Source: Parvibaculum sp046297875 (GTDB taxonomy: Bacteria; Pseudomonadota; Alphaproteobacteria; Parvibaculales; Parvibaculaceae). From it: a stretch of DNA of 64,000 nt. The position numbers and the translations under genes are program-made. This document shows positions 42,336 to 50,074 of the stretch, piece by piece (within the stretch, counting starts at the first letter, position 1; every line of letters begins with the position of its first letter). The notes under the pieces were generated by a model, which ran no database searches, was not told the origin of the DNA, and saw only the letters and a list, made by a program, of their open reading frames with translations. The stretch covers positions 2,356,001-2,420,000 of the forward strand of contig NZ_JBKBHD010000001.1 of the NCBI RefSeq assembly GCF_046297875.1, read 5' to 3'.

Positions 42336-42524
42336 ATGACCCAAAATACCCATGAGCCGAAAGATATGAGGCATGTCCGGCCTGGTGCCGGAAGTGCAGT
42401 CCTGCCGTTCTCCGGCACGATCCATGACATCATGCCTTGGGCCGGTCCGGCCATCGTCATCCCGCTGGCTCTTGCGGTTGCCGTGGCTGTGCAAATCCTG
42501 ATCAATGCGGGAGGATCGCTATGA
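42336..42524 (+). CDS. Small single-span membrane protein
   Basis: A 62-residue frame with a polar N-terminal half and a C-terminal membrane helix (PAIVIPLALAVAVAVQILIN). The ATG at 42336 lacks a good ribosome site; ATG 42366, giving 52 residues, is possible. Its last codons overlap the next gene by four bases (ATGA), which is the best evidence that it is translated. It is preceded by an unusually AT-rich 216-base gap. Function unknown. Confidence 0.5.
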   Translation: MTQNTHEPKDMRHVRPGAGSAVLPFSGTIHDIMPWAGPAIVIPLALAVAVAVQILINAGGSL

Positions 42525-42793
42525 CCCGGACGCGCGAGATCGAGGTTACATTTCTTCATCCTTTCAGGCTTTCAAACTTTCCGAATGAAGCGCCGGCGGG
42601 CGTCTACCGGGTTGAGATCGATGAAGAGGAAATCGGTGGCATGAGCCATGTCGGCACGCAGCGAACAGCGACATTGATTCACCTGCCGGCGCTTGGCGTC
42701 AAAAGCCCGGTGCACACCGTATATTCCGTCAGCAGGGAAGAACTGGAGTTGGCGCAGAAAATGGATATGGAAGCCGGCGCCGCGAGAGGCTGA
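42521..42793 (+). CDS. Hypothetical 90-residue protein
   Basis: ATG 42521 with GGGAGG just upstream begins a soluble 90-residue protein (TREIEVTFLHPFRLSNFPNE, then GVYRVEIDEEEIGG and TLIHLPALGV). The alternating hydrophobic pattern suggests a small beta-rich fold with a C-terminal helix. The start overlaps the stop of the membrane peptide gene, so the two probably form a unit. No domain recognised. Confidence 0.65.
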   Translation: MTRTREIEVTFLHPFRLSNFPNEAPAGVYRVEIDEEEIGGMSHVGTQRTATLIHLPALGVKSPVHTVYSVSREELELAQKMDMEAGAARG

Positions 42794-42867
42794 CTGACGG
42801 CGAGGAGCGGCCAAGCCGCTATGACGCCGCGTTCCTTTGGAACGCGCGCCAAATTTTCTGAATCAAA

Positions 42868-43248
42868 TCAATAAAAGCCGAGATTCTGCTGGCTGCCGGG
42901 CAACACATAGGTGTTGCCGTTTGCGTCCAGGCATTCGGTATAGCGCCAATGGGCCATGCGGCCGGTGGCGTCGGGTCCGTTCGCCATGCGGCTGCGGCAG
43001 CCGCCCGCCGGGTCTTTCGACGGGTCGCGGTTCGGCGACAGGCCGCTCCGTTCCGGGAAAATGCGCTGATAGGTGGAATCGCCGCCGGTATGGGGCTGAT
43101 AGGGCTCGCGCCATTCTGGGTCCGGCGTGAGCATGGGGCCCATGCCTCGCGAGCCCGGATGCATGCCCTGAAAATCGCTGGCAGCGGCGGGTAGTGCCGC
43201 TGCGGCAGCGATCAGGAAAACGGCCAGTGCTGTTCCCATCCGCTTCAT
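42868..43248 (-). CDS. Secreted hypothetical protein
   Basis: A 126-residue protein with a clear signal peptide (MKRMGTALAVFLIAAAAALP, cleavage near AAA-SD). The mature part is rich in Gly, Pro and Met, with two cysteines (GGCRSRM and ECLDANGN) that could form a disulfide in the periplasm. It ends YVLPGSQQNLGFY. No family is recognised. It lies downstream of gloA on the same strand with a 22-base gap. Confidence 0.65.
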   Translation of the reverse strand: MKRMGTALAVFLIAAAAALPAAASDFQGMHPGSRGMGPMLTPDPEWREPYQPHTGGDSTYQRIFPERSGLSPNRDPSKDPAGGCRSRMANGPDATGRMAHWRYTECLDANGNTYVLPGSQQNLGFY

Positions 43249-43270
43249 GGGCTCATCCTAACAGGAAATC

Positions 43271-43690
43271 CTACCAATGTCCGGTATTCGGCATGGAGGC
43301 CCAGGGCTCCTTCGCGGGAAGGGGCGTGCCTGCCTGCAGCAGCTCGATCGAGACATTGTCGGGCGAGCGGACGAAGGCCATGCGCCCGTCGCGGGGCGGG
43401 CGATTGATCGTGACACCAGCCTTCATCAGCCGGTCGCAGGTCTCGTAGATGTCATCGACCTGATAGGCGAGATGGCCGAAATTGCGGCCTTCACCCAGTT
43501 CTTCCGGGTCCCAGTTCCAGGTGAGTTCGACCTGGGCTTCCTTCTGGCCGGGGGCTGCGAGGAAGACGAGGCTGAAACGGCCAGCCTCGATGTCGAATCG
43601 GCCAAGATTTTCGAGGCCGAGCTTGTTGCAATAGAAGTCTAGGGAAGCGTCGAGATCGCTGACGCGCACCATTGTATGCAGATACTTCAT
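43271..43690 (-). CDS. gloA: Lactoylglutathione lyase (glyoxalase I)
   Basis: Isomerises the methylglyoxal-glutathione hemithioacetal to S-lactoylglutathione. The 139-residue VOC protein has all four expected metal ligands: His in KYLHTMVRV, Glu in AQVELTWNW, His in FGHLAYQVDD and Glu in VSIELLQ. The short length fits bacterial glyoxalase I. Other VOC dioxygenases are excluded by the ligand set. The secreted protein gene follows it. Confidence 0.88.
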   Translation of the reverse strand: MKYLHTMVRVSDLDASLDFYCNKLGLENLGRFDIEAGRFSLVFLAAPGQKEAQVELTWNWDPEELGEGRNFGHLAYQVDDIYETCDRLMKAGVTINRPPRDGRMAFVRSPDNVSIELLQAGTPLPAKEPWASMPNTGHW

Positions 43691-43766
43691 CGGTAATCCT
43701 TGATGTGCCGGAGCTTTGGCACATGATTCAACAGGTTGGCGGCAAGGTCAAAGAAACGGGACGAAA

Positions 43767-44507
43767 ATGTCGAACGAACTGAAACGGGCCATCGAGGAAG
43801 CGCATCGCGTGGTGATCTTCACCGGGGCGGGGGTGAGCACGGAAAGTGGCATTCCCGATTTCCGCAGCCCCGGCGGGCTCTGGACCAAGATGGCGCCCAT
43901 CGACTTTCAGGACTTCGTGAATTCCGCCGAAATCCGTGCCGAAGCCTGGCGGCGGAAGTTCGAGATCGACAGGACGATCAAGCAGGCCGAGCCCAACAAG
44001 GGACATATGGCGATTGCGAAGCTGGTGGACATGGGCAAGGCCAGTCATGTCATCACGCAGAATATCGACAATCTGCATCAGGCATCCGGTATTCCGCCCG
44101 AAAAGATCATCGAGCTGCATGGCAACGGCACCTATGCCAAATGCCTCGATTGCGGCGAGCGGCACGAGCTTCATTGGGTGCGGGAGATGTTCGACGTATC
44201 CGGCGCGGCGCCAGACTGCCTTGGCTGCGGCGGCATCGTGAAATCGGCCACCATCTCGTTCGGACAGGCGATGCCGGAAGAAGAGATGAACCGCGCGCAT
44301 GAGGCAACGCTTGGCTGCGATCTCTTCATCGCCATAGGTTCGTCGCTGCAGGTCTATCCGGCGGCGGGCTTTCCCATTCTGGCGAAGCGCAACGGAGCGA
44401 TGCTCGCCATCCTCAATCGGGAACCGACGGAGCTCGACCCGATCGCCGACCTTGTGATCCATGATGAGATCGGGCCGGCGCTCGCGCCCATCGTGATGCT
44501 GAACTAG
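43767..44507 (+). CDS. NAD-dependent protein deacylase, Sir2 family
   Basis: Sirtuin of 246 residues from ATG 43767. The NAD-binding signature GAGVSTESGIPDFRSPGG, the TQNIDNLHQASG segment, catalytic His in IELHGNGT and the zinc site CLDC...CLGC are all present, followed by IAIGSSLQVYPAAGF. It removes acyl groups from protein lysines. An upstream extension of the frame lacks conservation. It converges with the halohydrin dehalogenase-like gene, their stops overlapping by four bases. Confidence 0.93.
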   Translation: MSNELKRAIEEAHRVVIFTGAGVSTESGIPDFRSPGGLWTKMAPIDFQDFVNSAEIRAEAWRRKFEIDRTIKQAEPNKGHMAIAKLVDMGKASHVITQNIDNLHQASGIPPEKIIELHGNGTYAKCLDCGERHELHWVREMFDVSGAAPDCLGCGGIVKSATISFGQAMPEEEMNRAHEATLGCDLFIAIGSSLQVYPAAGFPILAKRNGAMLAILNREPTELDPIADLVIHDEIGPALAPIVMLN

Positions 44508-45238
44508 CGCGCGGTGGCCCAGCCGCCGGCGACCGGGATCAATTGCCCGGTGATGAAATCGGAGTGTGGCCCGGCGAGGAAGGCGACGATGGCGGCCGCT
44601 TCCTCCGGCCTGCCGAGGCGGCCAAGCGGAATATTGCCGAGTATCTTTTCGCGCGCTTTCGGATTTTCCAAGAGTGAGGCCGGAAAATAGTCCGGGCTTT
44701 CGATGAAGTTGAAAGCGAGCGCATTCACCTGAATGTTGAAAGGGGCGAGCTCCTTCGCAAGCGTCAGTGCGAGCGAATTGGCGGCGCCGCGGGCGGCGGC
44801 ATAGAGGCTGTAATTCGGAATGCCGTTCAAGGGTGCGGCGGATGAGAGAAAGAGGATCTTTCCCGCCTTCTGCTTTTTCATGAGCGGCGCGGTGGCGCGC
44901 GTCATGGCGAAGGACTTGAAGACAAGCGCCTCGAAGGTTTCGTGCATGTCCTTGTCGGTCGCCTCGTCCACGGGGCCGCGCACGGCAGGCCAGGCATCAT
45001 TGTTGATGAGAACGTCGAGGCGGCCCTCGGCCTCCATGACGTCCGCGACGGCCTTTTCGGGGGTGCGGGCGGCAAGCGCCTTCACGCCGGGCAGTTTCGC
45101 CTCAAAGGCGGCGCTGGCGGCGGCGTCGCCGAAGCTCGCATCCATGCCATAGACGTTGGCGCCTTCGGCCAGCAGTGCGCGGGCGGACGGGCCGCCGACG
45201 AAATGGGCGATGTCAGTGATCAGAATGCTGCGCGGCAT
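44504..45238 (-). CDS. Halohydrin dehalogenase-like SDR-fold protein
   Basis: A 244-residue Rossmann protein. It lacks the SDR cofactor motif TGxxxGxG; instead the N-terminus reads T8-DIAH-F13-V-G15, matching the T-X4-F/Y-X-G signature of halohydrin dehalogenases. The catalytic positions are Ser133, Tyr146 and Arg150, spaced S-X12-Y-X3-R, where ordinary SDRs have YxxxK. HheC of Agrobacterium uses Ser132, Tyr145 and Arg149. A cofactor-independent dehalogenase/epoxide enzyme is therefore likely, though activity is unproven. Later parts (IQVNALAFNFIES, FITGQLIPVAGGW) are SDR-like. ATG 45238 is opposite the start of the GH13 gene. Confidence 0.72.
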   Translation of the reverse strand: MPRSILITDIAHFVGGPSARALLAEGANVYGMDASFGDAAASAAFEAKLPGVKALAARTPEKAVADVMEAEGRLDVLINNDAWPAVRGPVDEATDKDMHETFEALVFKSFAMTRATAPLMKKQKAGKILFLSSAAPLNGIPNYSLYAAARGAANSLALTLAKELAPFNIQVNALAFNFIESPDYFPASLLENPKAREKILGNIPLGRLGRPEEAAAIVAFLAGPHSDFITGQLIPVAGGWATAR

Positions 45239-45330
45239 GGGCCCCCAGAAAACGATATTGTCAGTTCTTGTCTGGCCGTGAGAGTGTGGGGACAAGGGCT
45301 GAAGGTCAAGGCGGCAGAAGAGGAAGCATC

Positions 45331-46938
45331 GTGGCGGCTGGGAAGACGGAATGGTGGAAGGGCGCGGTCATCTATCAGATTTACCCGCGCAGTTTCCGCG
45401 ACACGAATGGCGACGGCGTGGGCGACCTGAAAGGCATCGAGGAGAAGCTCGATTATGTGGCGGCGCTCGGCGCGGAGGCGATCTGGCTCTCGCCCTTCTA
45501 TCCCTCGCCCAATCGCGACTTCGGCTATGACGTGTCGGACTATTGCAATGTCGCGCCGGAGATGGGGACGCTTGCAGATTTCGACCGGCTGGTGAAGGAA
45601 GCGCATGGGCGCGGCATCAAGGTGATCGTGGACCAGGTGCTGGCGCATACATCGGAGCGGCACCCGTGGTTTCAGGAGAGCCAGCTATCGCCGAGCAATC
45701 CGAAAGCGGACTGGTATGTCTGGGCCGATGCGAAGGAAGACGGCACGGTGCCGAACAACTGGCTGTCGGCATTCGGCGGGCAGGCCTGGGCGTGGAACCC
45801 CGTCCGGCGGCAGTACTACCACCACAAGTTTCTGAAGAGCCAGCCGAAGCTCAACTTCCACAATGAGGAAGTGGTGGATGCCTGCATGAATGTGCTGCGC
45901 TTCTGGCTCGACCGGGGCGTGGACGGCTTCCGCCTCGACGTGGCGAATGCCTATCTGCACGATGCGAAGCTGACCGACAATCCGCCGCTGCCGATGGAGA
46001 AGCGCGAATTCATGGACTGGGCGCATGCGCCGCGCTTGCAGCAGCACATCCATGATTCAAACATGCCCGAGAACGAGTGGGCGATGAAGCGCGTGCGCAA
46101 GGTGCTGGACGAATATGACGACCGGCTTGCCTTCGGCGAGTTTTCCGAGCGGCCGGAAATGTTCGGGCTCTATGCGGGCGGGCCGGAGCGGCTTCACACC
46201 GGCTACACGTTCGACTTCATTGAGGACTGGAGCTTCGAGCCGTCGGTCTTCCGTGCTTATTACGAGAAGCGTCTCGCGCCGCTGAAAGACCTCTTTCCCT
46301 GCGTGACCTTCTCGAACCATGACGTGCCGCGCCCCGTGACGCGCTGGGGCGGGGGCCAAGGCGACGACACGCTCGCGAAACTGGCGCTCACGCTGCTGCT
46401 GACGCTCAAGGGCAATGTGCTGATGTATCAGGGCGAGGAACTGGGCCTGCCGGAAGTGGATCTCGACTGGGATGATATTCGCGATCCCGTGGGCGACCTC
46501 TACTACCCTTGGATGAAGGGGCGCGATGGCTGCCGCACGCCCATGCCCTGGGAGGCGAAAGCGCCGGGTGCGGGCTTCACCTCGGGCAAGCCCTGGCTGC
46601 CGATCCCGGACTATCACAAGGTCCGCGCGGTAGATGTTCAGGCAGCGGATGAAAGTTCCGTCCTCGCGCATGCGCGGGAAGCGGTCGCCTTCCGCAAGGC
46701 ACATCCGGCGCTGCGGCTCGGCGAGATTTCGTTTCTCGATGCGGACGGGAAGCTTCTCGTCTTCACGCGGGAGGGCGAGGGCGAGAATCTCATCTGCGTC
46801 TTCAATCTCGGTGCGGAAGCGGCGTCATATGCGCTGCCGAAGGGCACGGGCGAGCCGGTGTTCGAACTCGGCAAAGTGAAGCGGGAGGAGAACAGTCTGT
46901 CTCTTGCGGCCCGCAGTGGGGTAATCTTGCAAACGTGA
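45331..46938 (+). CDS. GH13-family alpha-glucosidase
   Basis: Cytoplasmic alpha-glucosidase of 535 residues with no signal peptide. The four GH13 regions are visible: VDQVLAHTSERHPWF, GFRLDVAN with the Asp nucleophile, FGEFSE with the acid/base Glu, and FSNHDVPRP. It opens EWWKGAVIYQIYPRSFRDTN. GTG 45331 follows AGAGGAAG; the frame extends upstream to 45268 without conservation. Likely substrates are short alpha-1,4 or alpha-1,6 glucosides; trehalose synthase is less likely for lack of its insertions. Confidence 0.9.
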   Translation: MAAGKTEWWKGAVIYQIYPRSFRDTNGDGVGDLKGIEEKLDYVAALGAEAIWLSPFYPSPNRDFGYDVSDYCNVAPEMGTLADFDRLVKEAHGRGIKVIVDQVLAHTSERHPWFQESQLSPSNPKADWYVWADAKEDGTVPNNWLSAFGGQAWAWNPVRRQYYHHKFLKSQPKLNFHNEEVVDACMNVLRFWLDRGVDGFRLDVANAYLHDAKLTDNPPLPMEKREFMDWAHAPRLQQHIHDSNMPENEWAMKRVRKVLDEYDDRLAFGEFSERPEMFGLYAGGPERLHTGYTFDFIEDWSFEPSVFRAYYEKRLAPLKDLFPCVTFSNHDVPRPVTRWGGGQGDDTLAKLALTLLLTLKGNVLMYQGEELGLPEVDLDWDDIRDPVGDLYYPWMKGRDGCRTPMPWEAKAPGAGFTSGKPWLPIPDYHKVRAVDVQAADESSVLAHAREAVAFRKAHPALRLGEISFLDADGKLLVFTREGEGENLICVFNLGAEAASYALPKGTGEPVFELGKVKREENSLSLAARSGVILQT

Positions 46939-46987
46939 ATTGATAAGGCCCCACCTTGTCTACTTGGACATATGAAAGAAAATTTCG

Positions 46988-47104
46988 TTGGAAAAAGTAA
47001 ATCCATTGGTCATCGAAGTGAGGGCGGCGAGGTCCATCTATACCCATTTTGACGATCGGGGAAAAATCACCGATATCGATATGCCTTCAGGGACTTCATC
47101 ATAG
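46988..47104 (+). CDS. Possible 38-residue ORF in low-GC patch
   Basis: TTG 46988 starts a 38-codon frame that ends with TAG, encoding EKVNPLVIEVRAARSIYTHF followed by an acidic DDRGKITDIDMPSG tail. The amino-acid pattern looks protein-like, but the start is weak, only a loose purine stretch lies upstream, and a second tiny frame (46972-47052) overlaps it. It could be the remains of a longer gene, or half of a pair with the following ORF. Confidence 0.25.
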   Translation: MEKVNPLVIEVRAARSIYTHFDDRGKITDIDMPSGTSS

Positions 47105-47112
47105 ATGTATCT

Positions 47113-47508
47113 GTGACCTCATCGCACATCGAAACAACAGTGGATGCGTTCCGTCTTCTCTATCAAGCAATCTCAAGCTTGCATGACCTGACAACGCGAG
47201 GTGAATTCTCGATTGATACTTGTGAAGGGGTGGTTTTTCGCAGGAACAAGAAAGGTGATGACTCGATTGAGTATTCGATAGTGGCGGAGTGGGGGGTGCA
47301 TCGTGTTTCCACGATGTCACGCGCACAGGCGCTATTGGGGATTAGCCTTCTCATATCGGAGACATGCAGATCTATCGAGGCATCTGGTGAGGATGTCTAC
47401 GGGTGTCTTGAGAAATTTCCACCTGGGTTTTTTAGAGGTACCGAGAACGCCGTTTTCGATGGCCTTAAAGTCGCGCTTCAAGTTCGGCCCGTGTGTCGAT
47501 GTCGTTGA
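47113..47508 (+). CDS. Hypothetical protein in low-GC patch
   Basis: A 131-codon frame from GTG 47113, no convincing ribosome site. The protein is soluble, mostly helical in feel (TTVDAFRLLYQAISSLHDLT, ALLGISLLISETCRSIEAS) with a charged middle. Base composition over 47161-47460 is about 49% GC by hand count, well under its neighbours, and codon use differs, suggesting recent acquisition. Its last 44 bases overlap the 3' end of the convergent molybdopterin gene, so the final residues may be non-native. No family recognised. Confidence 0.45.
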   Translation: MTSSHIETTVDAFRLLYQAISSLHDLTTRGEFSIDTCEGVVFRRNKKGDDSIEYSIVAEWGVHRVSTMSRAQALLGISLLISETCRSIEASGEDVYGCLEKFPPGFFRGTENAVFDGLKVALQVRPVCRCR

Positions 47509-49072
47509 GCGCCGCGTCGTCCGGCATCGGCACTTCGCAGACGGCGTCTTCGTTTTCGCCGATCAGGTGTTTGGCGCCGGTATCGCCTTTCACGTCCATC
47601 ATGGCGGCGAACCAGTCGCGGCCCCAGAGGACGGGGTTGCCGCGCTTGCCGGCGACGGTCGGCACGCAGATGGTGCGGCCTTCTTCCGGGTCGAAGGCGG
47701 CGATCAGCCGGTCGAGATGGGCGCTCCGGATATCCGGCATGTCGCCGAGGCAGACAAGCGCGCCATCGGCATCGTCCGGCAGGGCGCTGAGGCCAGCGCG
47801 TAGCGAGGTCGAGAGGCCATCGGCATAATTGGGGTTATGGATGAAGGTGACGGTGCGGCCTGAAAGCGCGGCGCGGACTTCCGTTTCTGCATTGCCTGTG
47901 ACGACGATGACGGGGCTGGCGCTGCTCTCAAGCGCGGCGTCCACGATATGCGCGACCATCGGCTTGCCGCCGACCTCCATAAGCAATTTGTTAGGGCCCT
48001 GCATACGGCTCGATTTGCCCGCGGCGAGGATGAGCGCGGCGATGCGGGGCGATGAGGCCGCCGTGCTGCCGCCTTCGCGGGGCTGCGGTCTGGTCGGGAT
48101 TTCCTTCAGGAGCCCGCCAAGACCCATGCCCATGATGTCCTTCGGCGTGACGTCCATGCCGGCGGCGAGGCGGGCGAGCACCCAGTCGAAGCCGTTGAGC
48201 TTTGGCGAGCGGGCGCAGCCGGGCAGGCCGATGACAGGCGTCTCACCATGCCGCGCCAGCAGCAGCAGATTGCCTGGATCGACCGGCATGCCGAAATGGA
48301 CGATATCGCCGCCTGCCCGCACGATGCCGGAGGGCACGACGTCGCGCCGGTCGACGGTCGCCGAGGCGCCGAAGACGAGGATGGGCGAGAGACCGTCCTC
48401 AAGCAGCGCGCCGATAGCATCGGCGACGGCGTTTGGCGAATGGGGCGTGCGGATCTCGCAGGCGATCGTGCCGCCCATCGCCTGAAGCCGGGCTTCGAGG
48501 ACGGCGCGGCTCTTGTCGACCACGCTTTCCTTGGTGCCGGGGAGGAGCGTCGCGACGAGGCCTGCGCGGCGCGGCTCGAAGCGGTGAACCGCCATCGGCG
48601 CCGGGCCGAGGCGGGCGATCTCCAGCGCCTTGTCGAGTTCGCCGCGGGGGACGGCGAAGGGGATCACCTTCACGGTGGCGAGCATCTGGCGGGGCGCGAC
48701 CGTCTCGAAGGGGGCGAGCGTGGCAACGGTGAGCGCCTCGCCGATCGCATTGATGGCGTCTATGCGGGCGGCGTCGATTTCGAGGACGCCAGCCTCTTCG
48801 GCATGAAGATTGGCGCGACCGGTGAAGGCGGCGGCTGCCTTGATGGCCTTGCCGGCCAGCGCGCTGGCGAGCGCGGCGGCGGCTTCGTCTTCCGGGACAT
48901 CGTCAGGGCCGAGCCGGGCGGCGGTGACGTGGGCGACGCCCGCTCCCTTCAGCGCCGCTATGTCGGCGCGGGCGAGGACGCGGCCCTTCTTGAAGGTTTC
49001 GGCGCCCGCCTTTTGCGAATGGGCGAGGATCGCGCCCTCGGCCTCGTCCAGTGTCATTTCGCCGAAGATCAT
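47465..49072 (-). CDS. Molybdopterin-binding / MobA-like nucleotidyltransferase fusion
   Basis: A 535-residue two-domain protein for molybdenum cofactor finishing. The N-terminal 330 residues resemble the molybdopterin-binding (MoeA/MogA-like) domain, with GLSPILVFGASATVDRRDVV and PGNLLLLARHGETPVIGLPG. The C-terminal 190 residues are a MobA/MocA nucleotidyltransferase: LILAAGKSSRMQGPNKLL, GDMPDIRS and GNPVLWGRDW. It is likely to make the cytosine dinucleotide cofactor used by xanthine oxidase-family enzymes. It overlaps the previous XdhC gene by four bases at the end of the cox operon. Confidence 0.88.
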   Translation of the reverse strand: MIFGEMTLDEAEGAILAHSQKAGAETFKKGRVLARADIAALKGAGVAHVTAARLGPDDVPEDEAAAALASALAGKAIKAAAAFTGRANLHAEEAGVLEIDAARIDAINAIGEALTVATLAPFETVAPRQMLATVKVIPFAVPRGELDKALEIARLGPAPMAVHRFEPRRAGLVATLLPGTKESVVDKSRAVLEARLQAMGGTIACEIRTPHSPNAVADAIGALLEDGLSPILVFGASATVDRRDVVPSGIVRAGGDIVHFGMPVDPGNLLLLARHGETPVIGLPGCARSPKLNGFDWVLARLAAGMDVTPKDIMGMGLGGLLKEIPTRPQPREGGSTAASSPRIAALILAAGKSSRMQGPNKLLMEVGGKPMVAHIVDAALESSASPVIVVTGNAETEVRAALSGRTVTFIHNPNYADGLSTSLRAGLSALPDDADGALVCLGDMPDIRSAHLDRLIAAFDPEEGRTICVPTVAGKRGNPVLWGRDWFAAMMDVKGDTGAKHLIGENEDAVCEVPMPDDAALNDIDTRAELEARL

Positions 49073-49749
49073 GTTCGGAGCGTCTCCGTAATCTCGGCCA
49101 TGATGGAGATGGCAATTTCGGCCGGGCTTTTCGCGCCGATGCCGAGGCCGACCGGCCCGTGAATGCGGGCGATATCGCTTTCGGCGAAGCCCGCTTCCGC
49201 CAGCCGGGCCACGCGGGCGGCATGGGTCTTCTTGGAGCCAAGTGCGCCGATATAGAAGGCGGGGCTCGCAAGCGCCGCCTTCAGGGCCGGGTCGTCGAGC
49301 TTCGGGTCATGCGTGAGGGTGACGATGGCGGTGCGGGTGTCGGGCGCGAGGGCGGTCATGGCCTCGTCCGGCCAGTCCGTCATGAGCGTCATGCCGGGGA
49401 AGCGCTCGGCAGAGGCGAAGGAGGTGCGCGGGTCCACCAGCGTCACGTCATAGCCTGTCAGCGCCGCGATCTCTGCCAGCGGCTGGGCGATGTGGACCGC
49501 GCCGACCAGGATCAGCCGGAGCGGCGGGTTGAACGGATTGAGGAACCATTCGGTGCCGTCAGGGGCGGTAACCACGGCTCCCTTGTCGCTCGAAAGCACC
49601 TCATGTATCGCATTAATTAACCAGCTTTCTTGCGATTTATCAGATGGATATACGAGTTTCTGGATTCCGTCCGTTAATCTTGTTGCGAGCACCAAGGCGC
49701 GCTTTTCGGCGCGGGCGCGGACGAGTTCGTTGAGGAGCCCGGCGTCCAT
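49069..49749 (-). CDS. coxI: XdhC/CoxI family maturation protein, C-terminal (Rossmann) type
   Basis: A 226-residue protein corresponding to the C-terminal XdhC domain, which helps insert sulfurated Mo cofactor into xanthine oxidase-family enzymes. The nucleotide fold LRLILVGAVHIAQPLAEIA, DPRTSFASAERFP, the VTLTHDPKLDDPALKAAL segment and YIGALGSKKTHAARVARL are diagnostic. The N-terminal half (about residues 20-60) comes from a local AT-rich stretch. The N-terminal XdhC domain is encoded separately just upstream (gap of one base), so XdhC function is split over two genes. Confidence 0.87.
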   Translation of the reverse strand: MDAGLLNELVRARAEKRALVLATRLTDGIQKLVYPSDKSQESWLINAIHEVLSSDKGAVVTAPDGTEWFLNPFNPPLRLILVGAVHIAQPLAEIAALTGYDVTLVDPRTSFASAERFPGMTLMTDWPDEAMTALAPDTRTAIVTLTHDPKLDDPALKAALASPAFYIGALGSKKTHAARVARLAEAGFAESDIARIHGPVGLGIGAKSPAEIAISIMAEITETLRT

Positions 49750-49750
49750 T

Positions 49751-50074
49751 TCAGGCTTTCACCGGCTCGACCATGACGCGGATGCGGCCGCCGCAGGCGA
49801 GGCCGACTTCCCAGGCCATCGCGTCCGAGACGCCATATTCGAGGAGTTCCGTCCTGCCGGTTTCGAGGGTTTCGAGGGCGCGGGTGACGACATCGCCCTC
49901 GATGCAGCCGCCGGAGACGGAGCCGACGAATGTGGCGTCGTCGCGGATGGCGAGCTGGCTGCCGACCGGGCGCGGGGCCGAGCCCCAGGTCTCAATGACG
50001 GTGGCGAGCGCAACCCGGCGGCCGTGGCCGAGCCAGTGGGCGGCTTCCTCCAGCACATCGTCGTGGCTCGTCAT
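49751..50074 (-). CDS. coxF: XdhC/CoxF N-terminal domain protein
   Basis: A 107-residue protein equal to the N-terminal XdhC_CoxI domain alone: RVALATVIETWGSAPRPVGS, FVGSVSGGCIEGDVV and the cysteine of VGLACGGRI. It should act with the C-terminal partner at 49069 in activating the CODH-like enzyme. It overlaps coxE by four bases. A one-gene XdhC would be about 320 residues, the sum of the two. Split forms are known in several proteobacteria. Confidence 0.87.
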   Translation of the reverse strand: MTSHDDVLEEAAHWLGHGRRVALATVIETWGSAPRPVGSQLAIRDDATFVGSVSGGCIEGDVVTRALETLETGRTELLEYGVSDAMAWEVGLACGGRIRVMVEPVKA

